Source of the DNA: Hydrococcus rivularis NIES-593
Lineage (GTDB): Bacteria; Cyanobacteriota; Cyanobacteriia; Cyanobacteriales; Microcystaceae
Length of the DNA stretch: 64,000 bases
NCBI RefSeq assembly: GCF_001904635.1
Contig: NZ_MRCB01000002.1
Span: 186,001 to 250,000 of the forward strand
Reading direction: 5' to 3'
The translations under genes were made by a program, and so were the position numbers. This document shows, piece by piece, positions 1 to 8,965 of this stretch (position 1 is its first letter; each line of letters starts with the position of its first letter). The notes below the pieces were generated by a model that saw nothing but the letters and a program-made list of their open reading frames with translations, made no database searches and was not told where the DNA came from.

Positions 1-144
1 GCATTAAAGGATAAATATATCAAAACACAAAAAGCTTCAGAGCAAGATATTCAAATTTACATTGATAATTCAGCTAATGAAGATTTTTGGGAAATATACT
101 ATTCAACAATTTCAGTTGTTGGGAGAAAGAATTTTTGGAGCTAG
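1..144 (+). CDS. 3' end of an unidentified gene
   Basis: Frame 1 is open from the first base of the window to a TAG at 142-144, giving 47 residues without recognisable motifs and ending GRKNFWS. It stops five bases before the preferred ATG of the next gene, and the GGAG that would serve that ATG lies inside it. Such end-to-start packing is typical of an operon and is the main reason to believe the frame. With so little visible I cannot name a family, and a chance open frame is possible. Confidence 0.35.
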   Translation, partial: ALKDKYIKTQKASEQDIQIYIDNSANEDFWEIYYSTISVVGRKNFWS

Positions 145-149
145 TGAAT

Positions 150-755
150 ATGACTCTTCCCGATCGCCCAGATATTCCAATCGCTATTCTGCCTTCAGAT
201 AAAGAAGAGAAAACCTTTGATATTTATTCTCGCTTGCTAGCAGAGCGAATGATTTTTTTGAGAGGGGAACTGACAGAAGAAACAGCCAATCTCATCGTCG
301 CACAAATGCTGTTTCTCGATGCTGAAGATCCAGAGAAAGACATCACATTTTTAATTAATAGTTCTGGGGGTTCGGCGATCGCGGCAATGACTGTTTACGA
401 TATAATAAACCAAATTTGCCCGGATGTATGCACTGTCTGCATTGGCACGGCTGCTGCAATAGGTGCATTCTTGCTTAGTTGTGGAGCTAAAGACAAAAGA
501 TACGCCTTGCCCAATGCTCGAATGATACTTCGCCAACCATCGGCAAACGCTGAAGGACAAACTAGCGATGTTGAGGCAGCAGCAAGAGAAATTATCTATC
601 TCAGAGATTTAGTTAATAGGATACTTGCTACCAATACCGGGAAATCGAAGGAACAGATCGATCGCGACTCAAAACGAGACTTCATCATGAGCGCCGAAGA
701 AGCAAGAGACTATGGATTAATCGATCGCATCGTCAATCATAAGCTGCCTTCTTAA
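150..755 (+). CDS. ClpP-family protein lacking catalytic Ser and His
   Basis: This is a 201-residue ClpP-fold protein if started at ATG 150. That ATG has GGAG nine bases upstream, whereas a TTG at 87 gives 222 residues but overlaps the preceding frame. ClpP forms heptameric rings that degrade proteins fed in by Clp ATPases. Family landmarks are clear: RGELTEETAN, the near-canonical INSSGGS (normally NSPGG), GAFLLSCGAKDKRYALPNAR, and DRDSKRDFIMSAEEARDYGLID. The nucleophile position in the usual GQAASMGAFLL block reads GTAAAIGAFLL, so Ser is Ala. The histidine of the usual MIHQP block reads ILRQP, so His is Arg. The Asp of the triad appears kept. It should therefore be proteolytically inert, functionally like cyanobacterial ClpR, but its sequence otherwise resembles catalytic ClpP more than ClpR. 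No clpX or partner clpP is visible next to it. Confidence 0.85.
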   Translation: MTLPDRPDIPIAILPSDKEEKTFDIYSRLLAERMIFLRGELTEETANLIVAQMLFLDAEDPEKDITFLINSSGGSAIAAMTVYDIINQICPDVCTVCIGTAAAIGAFLLSCGAKDKRYALPNARMILRQPSANAEGQTSDVEAAAREIIYLRDLVNRILATNTGKSKEQIDRDSKRDFIMSAEEARDYGLIDRIVNHKLPS

Positions 756-893
756 GGGCGTACCAGGCGATGCTTAGCACTAATATCCCCAAGCGAACTT
801 TTTTGGAGCGATCTCAGTCACAGAGTTTTGTGCCTTAACTTGGATCGAATGCCAAGTAAAGTCATATTTTTTTAAGGTTGATCTCACAAGCAA

Positions 894-1208
894 ATGAAAA
901 CAAATATACGAACATGGGAATCAAATCATTCACTTTCGACAGAAAAATCACTAGCATTCTCAATGAAAATGGAAGCTAAGTTACCCCAATTGCTAAAAAA
1001 CTTTAGTTTGGAAAATGACAATCCAACAAGTCTAGATGAGCTTATAAATGCTCTTTATTGGTACGCTGATACTCAAGCCCAGCTAGCCAAGAAAAGAAAG
1101 CAAATCGAATTAGTGATGCAATGGGAATATCGAGTTAGAGCCTTAGATAAGGCTTGCCAAACTTTGGATGAAATTAACCCAGATGATTTAGAATTTTTGA
1201 TTTATTAA
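894..1208 (+). CDS. Small conserved protein, paralogue of the 5938-6195 gene
   Basis: This is a 104-residue soluble protein of unknown function without a signal peptide or membrane segment. Its last 60 residues match the product of 5938-6195: both read LYxYADxQAxLAK, then a WE pair, AL..AC..LDE and a final FL. The shared part is helical and acidic at the C-terminus. An internal ATG at 963 (residue 24) would leave an 81-residue protein closer in size to the paralogue, so the extra N-terminus may be untranslated. It converges on sbcC, with six bases between the stops. I know of no function for this family. Confidence 0.6.
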   Translation: MKTNIRTWESNHSLSTEKSLAFSMKMEAKLPQLLKNFSLENDNPTSLDELINALYWYADTQAQLAKKRKQIELVMQWEYRVRALDKACQTLDEINPDDLEFLIY

Positions 1209-1214
1209 AACTCG

Positions 1215-4200
1215 TTAATTTGACAAAATTAACTGCGAACCTCGCTCGGTTTTACGAACTTCGATGCGATGCTGAAAAGCCTCTTTAAATTGAGGCATGT
1301 GAGTGACGGTTAGAATGCAGGCAAAATCGGCAGCGATCGCATTAATTGCAGCAATTAATCGGTCGCATCCTTCACTATCTTGTGTCCCGAAACCTTCATC
1401 GACAATTAACAGTTGTAAGGCAGTTCCTGCACGCTGAGCTAATAATCTCGCTAAAGCTAAACGAATAGAAAAATTAATCCGAAATGCTTCTCCGCCTGAA
1501 TAGGTTTCGTAGGCACGAGTTCCTCTAGCATCAGCAATTAAAATATCTAATGTATCAATTAATTTAGAATTTTTTCTCTTAGAATTGCTACGCCCCGCCT
1601 TTTGCGTTAAAAATTGTACGTGCAATTGATTGCCTGTCAATCGCGCTAAAATTTGATTGGTTTCTGCCTCTAACTGAGGTAAAATATTTTCAATCATTAG
1701 CGTTTGGATACCATTTTTTCCGAACGCCTGCGCTAATTCTTGATAGATTCGATATTGTTTTTTGACTTCTTTTAATTGTTTGCAGTTTTCTTCGTATTGA
1801 ATTTGCAAGTTTTCTAATTGAGTTAACGTTTGTTCCCAACGTCCCTGCTGGGCTAAAAATTCGTCAATTTGTCGCTGTTGCTGCTGAATTTTTGCTTCTA
1901 GGGCTTGAATTTCTTCTCGATTATCGGTAGTTTTTTCCATTTGAGCAATTAGGCTATCTAATTGTTCTTTCATTGTCACGCGATCGCCCAATCTTACTTG
2001 TAGAAGTTGCTCTAGTTGTTGGAGGCGATTTTGCAATTGGGGATACTGTTGTTTTGCTTGTTTTAATTCTTGATATCGCAATTGCCAAGGTTGCGCTTGG
2101 CGCAAGGAATTGATTAGGTTTTGATGGCGCGATCGCTCGTAACCCAATTCATTAAGATATCGTTCCAATCGCTCGATTTGTCTTTGAATTTCAGAACTGG
2201 TTCGCAACTGATTTAGCTGAGTTTGTAAGCGCTCTATTTGTGCGACAAGTTGAGGTTTTTCTGCATCGATAGCACTTTGACGGCGACTGGCATCATCTAG
2301 CTTAGCTTGTTTAATTTCTGCCCATCGCCATTTTTCAACTTCCCCTCTGACTAAAGCATGGGTTTGTTCGTCATAATTAAGGCGTTGGATTTCCTGATTG
2401 AGTAATTGCAATTCTGTCTGTAAATCTTGAGCATATAGTTCGCTTGATAATAAATATTCAACTCGTGCGATTTCTTCTCGAACTTGCTTTAGCTTACTAT
2501 TAACTTCACTAACGGCTTCTAACTGTGCTTCTAGCTGTCCGAATTGCTGCTGTAGAGAAGTATAAGAAGTTAATTCTTCCTGCAATTGTTTGTATTCAAT
2601 TCGTAAATTTTGCAAGTCTCTTTCATAAGCAGTAATTTGTTCCTGAAAACTCCAGATTTGTTCTTGGATTTCTTGCTGTTCATTTCGAGTTTTATAAATA
2701 ACATTATGGCGATAATGTTCGTCTAAACTCTGTTCGCATAGCGGACAAATTGGATTAGGAATTTGCAGTAGCTTTAGTTTTTCTTTTAATTCTTCTAATT
2801 GTTCTTCACAAATCTTTTGATTGGTTTGCAATCGCTCTTTATGACTCTTTCTTTCTTGTCCTTTTTCTTCAATGCGCTTCTGATAAACTTGTTTTTTTTC
2901 TAATTCTTGAATTTTAGCATCTACTGCTAGTGCAGCTTGACGTATTTCTGGAACTTTAGCCAATTCTTCTAAATACTGCGCTTCGGAAAAACGGAGTTGT
3001 TCTAATTGTGCTGTCAGTCTTGCCTGAACGCGTTCGATATTGGTTTGTAGAGTGTAGCGTCTCTGCAATAAAGGGGAAACCTGATGTTGCAAGTCGTCAA
3101 GTTCTCTTAAACGTTGGCGATGGTAGCGAAGTTGTTCTAACCCTGCTTGGATTTCAGCAGAACGAGATAAAATTTGTTGCAGTTCTTGTTCTTGTTGTTG
3201 TAAGGATTCTAAACGGGTTTGTCTCTGTTGAATTTGTAAATTTAGTTCGTTAGTTTGTTGAATCAGTTGTTGTTCGAGTTCTTGTCTGTGTTGTTGTGCG
3301 TCTTGGTAGGCTTGAAACTTTAAAGACAAGGTTTCTTCTTCTTGTTGTAGGCTTAGTAATTGTTGGTATTCGGCAATAATTTCTGGCTCTCGATCGAGAA
3401 ATTTTTCTAGTTCGGCAATCTGATTTTTTAGTTCGATTTGTTCGGTTTTGAGCCGCTCGCAGTCTTGCAGTAAATTTTGATATTGAGTTTGTTGCCAAGT
3501 CAGTTGCTGATACCAACTTTGTCGCTGATGTTCTCCCGCTTGTAATTGAAGTAATTTCTCGCGATCGCTTTCTTGCAATAGTTGAAATTTTATTAACTCT
3601 TTTTCTAAATCAGTCAGTTGAGAAACAACCGTATCTTTTTGCTCTAATTGTTTTTCTATTGGTTGCAAACTTAATTCTAATTGTTCCGCTTGCCCCTTAA
3701 ATTGTTTCGATATATCTTTAGCTTGCTCGGCTAATTGTTCATAGCGATCCAGCTTGAGTAAATCGGCTAAAATTTGCTTGCGTTCGTTGGGACGGCGCAA
3801 CATAAATTCATCGGCTCGTCCCTGACGTAAGTAAGCTGAATTAATAAAGGTATCATAATCGAGTTTCAAATAAGAAATAATTTGTTCTTGAGTTGCTCGC
3901 AAACTTTTGGCAGTGACAGAACGGAAATCTCCGCCATTTTCTATCTGAAACTCTAAGGAACTATTCCGTCCCCGATTGCGAGCGCGAATAACGCGATAGA
4001 TTTGACTATTGCTGCTGAATTGAAAATCGACTCGCACGTATTCCGCCCCTGCATGAATGATGTCATCATCGCTAGCAGCCCGACTTTGACCCCAAATTAC
4101 CCAAGTAATTGCTTCTAGTAAAGAAGATTTTCCCGCACCATTAGCTCCACATATGCAGGCAGTATGTAGTCCCCGAAAATCTAGGGTTGTTTCCCGGTAA

Positions 4201-4238
4201 CTGAGAAAGTTTTTGAGCGTCAATTGTAGCGGAATCAT
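1215..4238 (-). CDS. sbcC: Exonuclease subunit SbcC (Rad50-like SMC ATPase)
   Basis: This 1007-residue protein belongs to the SbcC/Rad50 family, the ATPase half of the SbcCD nuclease that opens hairpins and processes blocked DNA ends. The N-terminal Walker A is GANGAGKSS (about residues 33-41), followed by a Q-loop region around YLRQGRADEF. Two very long Gln/Glu/Leu-rich coiled-coil arms flank a zinc hook, PICPLCEQS, near residue 495. The C-terminal lobe has the ABC signature YSGGEAFRINFS and Walker B LLIVDEGFGTQD. The length is usual for the family. No sbcD is seen within the window, so the nuclease subunit is presumably encoded elsewhere. It starts at an ATG close behind a short intergenic stretch. 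Confidence 0.95.
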   Translation of the reverse strand: MIPLQLTLKNFLSYRETTLDFRGLHTACICGANGAGKSSLLEAITWVIWGQSRAASDDDIIHAGAEYVRVDFQFSSNSQIYRVIRARNRGRNSSLEFQIENGGDFRSVTAKSLRATQEQIISYLKLDYDTFINSAYLRQGRADEFMLRRPNERKQILADLLKLDRYEQLAEQAKDISKQFKGQAEQLELSLQPIEKQLEQKDTVVSQLTDLEKELIKFQLLQESDREKLLQLQAGEHQRQSWYQQLTWQQTQYQNLLQDCERLKTEQIELKNQIAELEKFLDREPEIIAEYQQLLSLQQEEETLSLKFQAYQDAQQHRQELEQQLIQQTNELNLQIQQRQTRLESLQQQEQELQQILSRSAEIQAGLEQLRYHRQRLRELDDLQHQVSPLLQRRYTLQTNIERVQARLTAQLEQLRFSEAQYLEELAKVPEIRQAALAVDAKIQELEKKQVYQKRIEEKGQERKSHKERLQTNQKICEEQLEELKEKLKLLQIPNPICPLCEQSLDEHYRHNVIYKTRNEQQEIQEQIWSFQEQITAYERDLQNLRIEYKQLQEELTSYTSLQQQFGQLEAQLEAVSEVNSKLKQVREEIARVEYLLSSELYAQDLQTELQLLNQEIQRLNYDEQTHALVRGEVEKWRWAEIKQAKLDDASRRQSAIDAEKPQLVAQIERLQTQLNQLRTSSEIQRQIERLERYLNELGYERSRHQNLINSLRQAQPWQLRYQELKQAKQQYPQLQNRLQQLEQLLQVRLGDRVTMKEQLDSLIAQMEKTTDNREEIQALEAKIQQQQRQIDEFLAQQGRWEQTLTQLENLQIQYEENCKQLKEVKKQYRIYQELAQAFGKNGIQTLMIENILPQLEAETNQILARLTGNQLHVQFLTQKAGRSNSKRKNSKLIDTLDILIADARGTRAYETYSGGEAFRINFSIRLALARLLAQRAGTALQLLIVDEGFGTQDSEGCDRLIAAINAIAADFACILTVTHMPQFKEAFQHRIEVRKTERGSQLILSN

Positions 4239-4313
4239 GCAAGATTAGTTGTCATGTCAGTAATTATCGATCGCGCAATTGGAAATCGAACAACATTTTT
4301 TATTAATTTTCTT

Positions 4314-4333
4314 AAGAGTACCCCTGTACTCTT
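4314..4333. repeat. Perfect 8-bp inverted repeat with 4-base loop
   Basis: The arms AAGAGTAC and GTACTCTT are separated by CCCT in the 179-base gap between sbcC and the ABC ATPase gene. It is downstream of the ATPase stop and upstream of sbcC. Neither strand has a T-run after the stem, so it does not look like a standard terminator. It could be an operator or a processing hairpin. Confidence 0.35.
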
Positions 4334-4417
4334 GCCTAGTTTATCGATGCGATCGCGTAAAATTCCAGCGTTAGCGCCGGAAACTTTGCAATTCTTAATA
4401 ACTCAACTAAAAGAAGC

Positions 4418-5668
4418 TTATCTTGAATCTTCTTGCCAAATCGCCTTCTCCGTTTGGGGATCGAATAAATGGATTCTCTGTGGCACGGGAGTCAGCCAAA
4501 TGCGATCGCCGAGATCTACCCGCTCATCTGGAGGAATTCTGGCGATAAGCGAGAGAGTGGAATCGTCAACGGGATGAACGGAGATATAGGTATCGTTGCC
4601 CAAAGCTTCGACTAAATCGACTTGCACGGGTAAACTATCGGATGCCGGAGAACTGAGTTTGAAGTGTTCGGGTCGAACCCCTAACAGCAGGGAGCGTCCG
4701 TTATAGGGTTGCAGCCATGACGACCAGAGATCGGGTAAGGTCAATCGAAAGCAAGAGTGAACGACTGTGAGGGGCGCTTCTACCTCCACCGAGAAAAAAT
4801 TCATTGGAGGCGAACCGATAAATTCTGCTACAAAACGATTCGCCGGACGGTTGTAGATATCTAATGGTCGAGCTAGTTGCTGGATCTCTCCCTCATTGAT
4901 TACGGCAATGCGATCGCCCATCGTCATTGCTTCTGTTTGGTCGTGGGTGACGTAGATAGTGGTTACGCTGAGTTGACGTTGCAGTTTGACGATCTGGGTG
5001 CGAGTTTCTGCCCGCAGCTTGGCATCCAAGTTGGATAGCGGTTCGTCCATCAAAAACACCTGAGGATTGCGAGCGATCGCCCTTCCCAAGGCAACCCGTT
5101 GTTTTTGTCCGCCTGATAGCTGTCTGGGCAAGCGATCTAACAGTAACTCGATCTGCAACAATTGAGCGACTTTTCTAACCCGTTCGTCGATCGCTTTTTC
5201 TTTATGGGTCAGGTAGCGCAATTTTCTAGGCAGATTTCTCGTCACCCCTGCTAGGATATCTTCGATGGAGCTAGTTTTTTTATCTTTACTGCCCATGCGC
5301 CGCAAGCCGAAAGCGATATTATCATAAACGCTTAAATGGGGATAGAGGGCGTAATTTTGGAAAACCATGGCGATATCGCGTTCTTTGGGCGGTAAAGGAT
5401 TGACCAAGCGATCGCCAACCCAAATATTTCCCCCGGTCGGTTCTTCTAAACCCGCGATCAGGCGTAGCAGCGTACTTTTTCCGCAACCGGATGGTCCCAC
5501 CAGCACCATAAATTCCCCGTCCTCGATCGCGAGGTTGATGGAGCGCAAGACGCTGACATAAGCAGACTTGTCATCTTTTTTCTGGCGATCGGATGCAGGT
5601 ACGGCTGCCTGTTTCCCCATTCGCTGGGGAAAGCTTTTGTAAATGTTTTCTAAAACAACTTTTGCCAC
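4418..5668 (-). CDS. ABC transporter ATP-binding protein, MalK/UgpC type
   Basis: This 416-residue ATPase should energise a sugar or polyol-phosphate importer at the inner face of the membrane. Visible motifs are Walker A GPSGCGKST, Q-loop FQNYALYPH, signature LSGGQKQRVALGRAIA, Walker B VFLMDEPLSNLDAKL and the H-loop YVTHDQTEAMTMG. The C-terminal 130 residues (FIGSPPMNFF onwards, with LLGVRPEHF) form the MalK-type OB/TOBE domain. About 50 residues between Q-loop and signature (around SKDKKTSSIEDILAG) are longer than in the usual enzyme, an insertion in the helical subdomain. The gene starts at GTG. No permease or binding protein is adjacent, so substrate cannot be named. Orphan ATPases that serve several importers are common in this family. 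Confidence 0.9.
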   Translation of the reverse strand: MAKVVLENIYKSFPQRMGKQAAVPASDRQKKDDKSAYVSVLRSINLAIEDGEFMVLVGPSGCGKSTLLRLIAGLEEPTGGNIWVGDRLVNPLPPKERDIAMVFQNYALYPHLSVYDNIAFGLRRMGSKDKKTSSIEDILAGVTRNLPRKLRYLTHKEKAIDERVRKVAQLLQIELLLDRLPRQLSGGQKQRVALGRAIARNPQVFLMDEPLSNLDAKLRAETRTQIVKLQRQLSVTTIYVTHDQTEAMTMGDRIAVINEGEIQQLARPLDIYNRPANRFVAEFIGSPPMNFFSVEVEAPLTVVHSCFRLTLPDLWSSWLQPYNGRSLLLGVRPEHFKLSSPASDSLPVQVDLVEALGNDTYISVHPVDDSTLSLIARIPPDERVDLGDRIWLTPVPQRIHLFDPQTEKAIWQEDSR

Positions 5669-5937
5669 GTTCGGAAATTGTTGACAGCGTTCGGTTAGCT
5701 AGAGAGGCGAAACGCTGTTCGCCCATCGCAGTTACAGGTTACAGGTTTTGACCTCGTTCTCGATTTTCTGTTCCCTGTCTTTGTTTTGTCTCAAATGGTA
5801 TCACTACAGCGATCGCGATCGCCAATCTCGAGCGATCTATATTACAGTTTACCTGCTATCGAGATCGCGATTTTTCTTCATCTATCTCACAGTAGATGCA
5901 AAGAAAATCTCCGAAGATGAAAATTATAAGTTAACCA
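5669..5937. other. Intergenic region upstream of ABC ATPase and small gene
   Basis: This 269-base divergent region must hold promoters for the ATPase gene (leftward) and the small gene at 5938 (rightward). It has a short tandem CAGGTTACAGGTT-like repeat near 5735 and overlapping HIP1-like GCGATCGCGATCGCC near 5810. I see no convincing promoter boxes and no credible extra gene. Confidence 0.4.
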
Positions 5938-6195
5938 ATGAGGATGACTATGTTACCGGCTTCCAAGACTGACAAAAATCTTGATAATGCTATACTCGAA
6001 TTACTAGAGCGCCACACTGTAGAAGATATTGTCTATTGTCTCTACGGCTATGCCGACGTTCAAGCAGAGTTAGCCAAAATTCTCAATGAGACCCGTACTG
6101 CTGCTAAATGGGAGCATCAAGCCGAGGCGTTGCATATCGCTTGTGAAATCCTCGATGAAGTTGACGACGAGGAATTCGACTTTTTAATGGACTAA
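5938..6195 (+). CDS. Small conserved protein, paralogue of the 894-1208 gene
   Basis: This 85-residue acidic, helical protein has no signal or membrane segment. It shares the pattern LYxYADxQAxLAK...WE...AL..AC..LDE...FL with the product of 894-1208, so the two are diverged copies. Three ATGs lie in the first five codons, and the first is taken as start. Its stop overlaps the stop of the convergent AAA gene by three to four bases. Function is unknown. Two copies within 5 kb, each tucked against the 3' end of a leftward gene, suggest an old duplication. Confidence 0.65.
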   Translation: MRMTMLPASKTDKNLDNAILELLERHTVEDIVYCLYGYADVQAELAKILNETRTAAKWEHQAEALHIACEILDEVDDEEFDFLMD

Positions 6196-7538
6196 TGGTA
6201 ACTATTATTGAAATAAGCACGAAAATATTGTGCATACAACTTGCAACTGGGTGTTGCCCGACCGCCCTGCAAACGGACTAATCCCAGACTCTGCAACTTG
6301 AAGGCATCGATTAGGTCTAACTCCACTGGTTCGCCTGCCATCACGACTCTAGCAAAAGCTTCTGCTAATCCCGACTGCTTGCTTTGAAGATTCCAGAGTT
6401 GTCGTTGCAAGCGATTGCTGTAAATACTGGTTGGGGAAGACAAAATCTGTTCTAGGGTAACTTCCTTACGCCCAAGATAATAGAGGGCCAGCCGCACGAG
6501 ATAGGGTTGCCCTCCCACCAACGCCATTAACTGTTCTACCTCTTGGGTTGACCAATTCAATCCATACCGTTTGGCTAAATCTAACACCTCTTCGGGCGTA
6601 AACTCTGGCAAATCAATCGGCAGTCCTACATTAAAGGGAGATTGATTGACATTGAGGGGAATATAAACTTCTGTTGAATGCACCACCACCAACCGCAGTT
6701 TTTTCCAAATCTCGCGATTTTTCGCTTCCTCATGCCAAGCCCTTAGCAGTCCGAAAAAATCGTCTGCCAATTCTGGGTACTGAAACAGCCAATCGATATT
6801 ATCTAACCCCAGCACGAGGGGGCGATCGAGTTTGGCTAGCAAATATTGCTCGAAGTAAATTTTACAGCTAATTTTACTACCAAACAGTTCGTCCCAAAAT
6901 CGAGACAGACAATTGGGCAGTTGCGCTCCCAGACTGACGTTAGCACAAAACCACTGTAAAAATCTATCTAAGTCTTGGAAAAGTCCTTTGTCAGCCAGCT
7001 GAAAGTTGATGGGAACAGTTTGGCATCTTTCTTTGCCTGCGTAATCCAAAATTCTTGACATCAGAGAAGTTTTGCCCATTTGTCTGGGTGCTTTGATCCG
7101 GATAAGCGCTCCCGGTTGTAAAATGGCTTTATAGCAGTTAAATTCAATAGGCGATCGCTCGATATAAAAGGCTGAATCGAGGGGAACTTGCCCTTCTGGT
7201 AACTCCGGTTCGCGTTCTCGTTCGGTTTCAACTAACTCGTTTTGGGGTTCGGGTCGGTAATAATCGTTGGCTTCCAAAATCAAATCAAATGCACTAAAAC
7301 AAGTTTTCAATGTTTGCTTGTCTACTCCAGCTTCACTAGCAAAAACCTTCATTAGCGTATCGACTGCCAATCCAGTTCGTTCGCTTAAGGCTTCGAGAGT
7401 GTATCGGTGACCAAAATTTTCTTTGTATTCTGCTTCAGTTTTGGCTTTTTGCAGTTTTTTCAGTCCCTGAGAAGTTAGGATTACTCCTCGCCTGCGTCTG
7501 TGTCTTCCTTGCTTGCCCTGCGCCATAACTCTCATCAT
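6192..7538 (-). CDS. AAA-like (AAA_35) ATPase with helical effector-type N-terminus
   Basis: This 448-residue protein has two parts. Residues 1-110, with LTSQGLKKLQKAKTEAEY, RYTLEALSERTGL and DTLMKVFASEAGVDKQTLK, match the helical N-terminal module found on many cyanobacterial WD40, AAA and conflict-type proteins. Residues 120-440 are an AAA-like domain: APRQMGKTS is the Walker A and PLVLGLDNIDWLF the Walker B-like strand. A winged-helix-like tail with GGQPYLVRLALYYL is typical of AAA_35. In relatives this unit is usually fused to WD40 repeats or another effector; here it stands alone. The basic start (GKQGRHRRRRG) could contact nucleic acid. It is probably an NTP-dependent sensor or switch; its partner is unknown. 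Confidence 0.8.
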   Translation of the reverse strand: MMRVMAQGKQGRHRRRRGVILTSQGLKKLQKAKTEAEYKENFGHRYTLEALSERTGLAVDTLMKVFASEAGVDKQTLKTCFSAFDLILEANDYYRPEPQNELVETEREREPELPEGQVPLDSAFYIERSPIEFNCYKAILQPGALIRIKAPRQMGKTSLMSRILDYAGKERCQTVPINFQLADKGLFQDLDRFLQWFCANVSLGAQLPNCLSRFWDELFGSKISCKIYFEQYLLAKLDRPLVLGLDNIDWLFQYPELADDFFGLLRAWHEEAKNREIWKKLRLVVVHSTEVYIPLNVNQSPFNVGLPIDLPEFTPEEVLDLAKRYGLNWSTQEVEQLMALVGGQPYLVRLALYYLGRKEVTLEQILSSPTSIYSNRLQRQLWNLQSKQSGLAEAFARVVMAGEPVELDLIDAFKLQSLGLVRLQGGRATPSCKLYAQYFRAYFNNSYH

Positions 7539-8136
7539 CGTTTGGGAGGCTTTCTCCCTATCGTTTTAAATTCAAGTGCCTCCGGTTTTATTCCAGAAAA
7601 TTATTGTTGGCTGAGCAATCGCTCCAAAGCTTAACCGATATAGTTGCAATTCAAAGTCAAAATTTTTTTTGCATAACGCGTTTTTTTAAACTTGGACGCG
7701 ATCGCTCAATCTTTTATAGATTATTCGCCGCGCCCAAGCCATCGAAGTCAGATTTTTTGAGAGCCTAGATTTAGGCTATTTAACGAAAATTGCTGCAACA
7801 CACTTAATTGAAGTTTTTATCGTCTTGCGATCGCAAAAGAAAATGTACAAAAATTACATTTTTTTGTCAAATGTTCTTACATCTCTTTGCTTTCATCAAG
7901 ATCATTAAAGCTTTATCTAATATTTAAATAATCATAACAAAACCTTTTTATTTTGGCAAAAAAGAAATCGCCAGAAATCTAAAATTAATCAACCGCAGAT
8001 CGGGACTGAGCAAAGCTTAGTCCCTACAAAATCTATTGCCATCAAGAGAATCCCTAACCCAAAACTATGTTAAAAAGATTTTCAAGTCAACTCAAAAATC
8101 AAAACTTACTGGGATTTCTTATTACATGTTAAAAAA
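7539..8136. other. 598-base gene-free AT-rich region
   Basis: I find no credible gene. The region should contain the promoter of the leftward AAA gene (7539 side) and the transcript end of the leftward glutathione transferase gene (8136 side). A small hairpin AGCCTA-GATT-TAGGCT lies near 7763, and an ACAAAAA...TTTTTGT self-complementary stretch lies near 7846. Neither is followed by a clean T-run. A 21-codon ATG frame at about 7842 looks like chance. Confidence 0.4.
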
Positions 8137-8862
8137 TTAACTAGCCACTCCAACTCTTTTGAAATAATCCAGATTCAGAAAACGAGCATACACTTCCTCG
8201 ATTTGCTGGGCAGACATCTGGGTTTGGCTACAGCTATCTCGATGGGATATAGCTTCTAGCCAGGCATGAAGATGGGGTAAGTTGAGGTTTTCGAGTTTAA
8301 AATTCTTAAAGCTAGCCAAAGCAACATTCATGCGCTGGAAAAAGGGAATAAAAGCGATATCTGCTAGCGTCAGTGCGTCTCCCAAAAAGTAGGAACCTCC
8401 CCAGTTGCCGATCGCATTATCTAAAAAATGCAGCTCCTCTTCAAGCTGCGATCGCAATTGGTCATCTTTAGCCTCATCTTCCCCTCGTTGGTGGGAAAGA
8501 TAGCTGTAGCCCAACTTGACAAACTTTGCATCGCAACGAGACATTAATATTCTCGCTCTGGCGCGATTGGCGGGGGTCGATGGCATTAAATCGCCGCCAA
8601 AAACTTCACACAAATATTCGTTAACTACCAATGATTCGTAGACAACGGTTTCGCCGTGTTTGATAGTCGGAACGGTACCATTGGGGTTAAGGGCGCGAAA
8701 CCAGTCAGTTTTATTGTCCTTACCCAATTCGATCTCGATGGGGTCGTATGCGATCCCCAACTCGATTAAAGCAATCCAACTGCGCTGAGCGTAAGGACAA
8801 TTGCGATTAAAGTAAAAATGCAGGGTTTCAGGTGCTCGATCTAGAGAATTTGACATAGCCAT
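8137..8862 (-). CDS. Glutathione S-transferase family protein
   Basis: This protein of about 241 residues has a thioredoxin-fold N-terminus (LHFYFNRNCPYAQRSWIAL) and an all-helical C-terminal domain. The CPYAQR motif places a cysteine where Cys-type (omega/lambda-like) transferases have their catalytic residue. NPNGTVPTI supplies the cis-proline loop, and YESLVVNEYL is the glutathione gamma-glutamyl binding segment. Such proteins usually act as thiol transferases or dehydroascorbate-type reductases rather than classical conjugators. GDALTLADIAFIPFF is the N-capping box of the C-terminal domain. A GTG at 8889 would add nine residues; the ATG at 8862 (or 8856) fits the fold better. It lies upstream of the SRP RNA gene and shares its strand. 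Confidence 0.88.
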   Translation of the reverse strand: MAMSNSLDRAPETLHFYFNRNCPYAQRSWIALIELGIAYDPIEIELGKDNKTDWFRALNPNGTVPTIKHGETVVYESLVVNEYLCEVFGGDLMPSTPANRARARILMSRCDAKFVKLGYSYLSHQRGEDEAKDDQLRSQLEEELHFLDNAIGNWGGSYFLGDALTLADIAFIPFFQRMNVALASFKNFKLENLNLPHLHAWLEAISHRDSCSQTQMSAQQIEEVYARFLNLDYFKRVGVAS

Positions 8863-8965
8863 TGCACTAGGTAGTAGAGCGATCGACACTTTCTTTATCT
8901 TTTTTTATATTTTTTTATAGATTTATAGATATTCTCTTAAAATTTAATCTGCCCAGTAACAAAAA

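Noticed and set aside
4314-4333. Perfect hairpin as intrinsic terminator
   Set aside because: Neither strand has a T-run after the stem.
4254-4577. 107-codon rightward frame between sbcC and the ABC ATPase
   Set aside because: Its second half is antisense to the ATPase gene and it lacks a ribosome site.
5748-5972. 74-codon frame upstream of the small paralogue
   Set aside because: Sequence is low-complexity Ser/Phe/Arg from HIP1-rich spacer and it overlaps the better-supported start at 5938.
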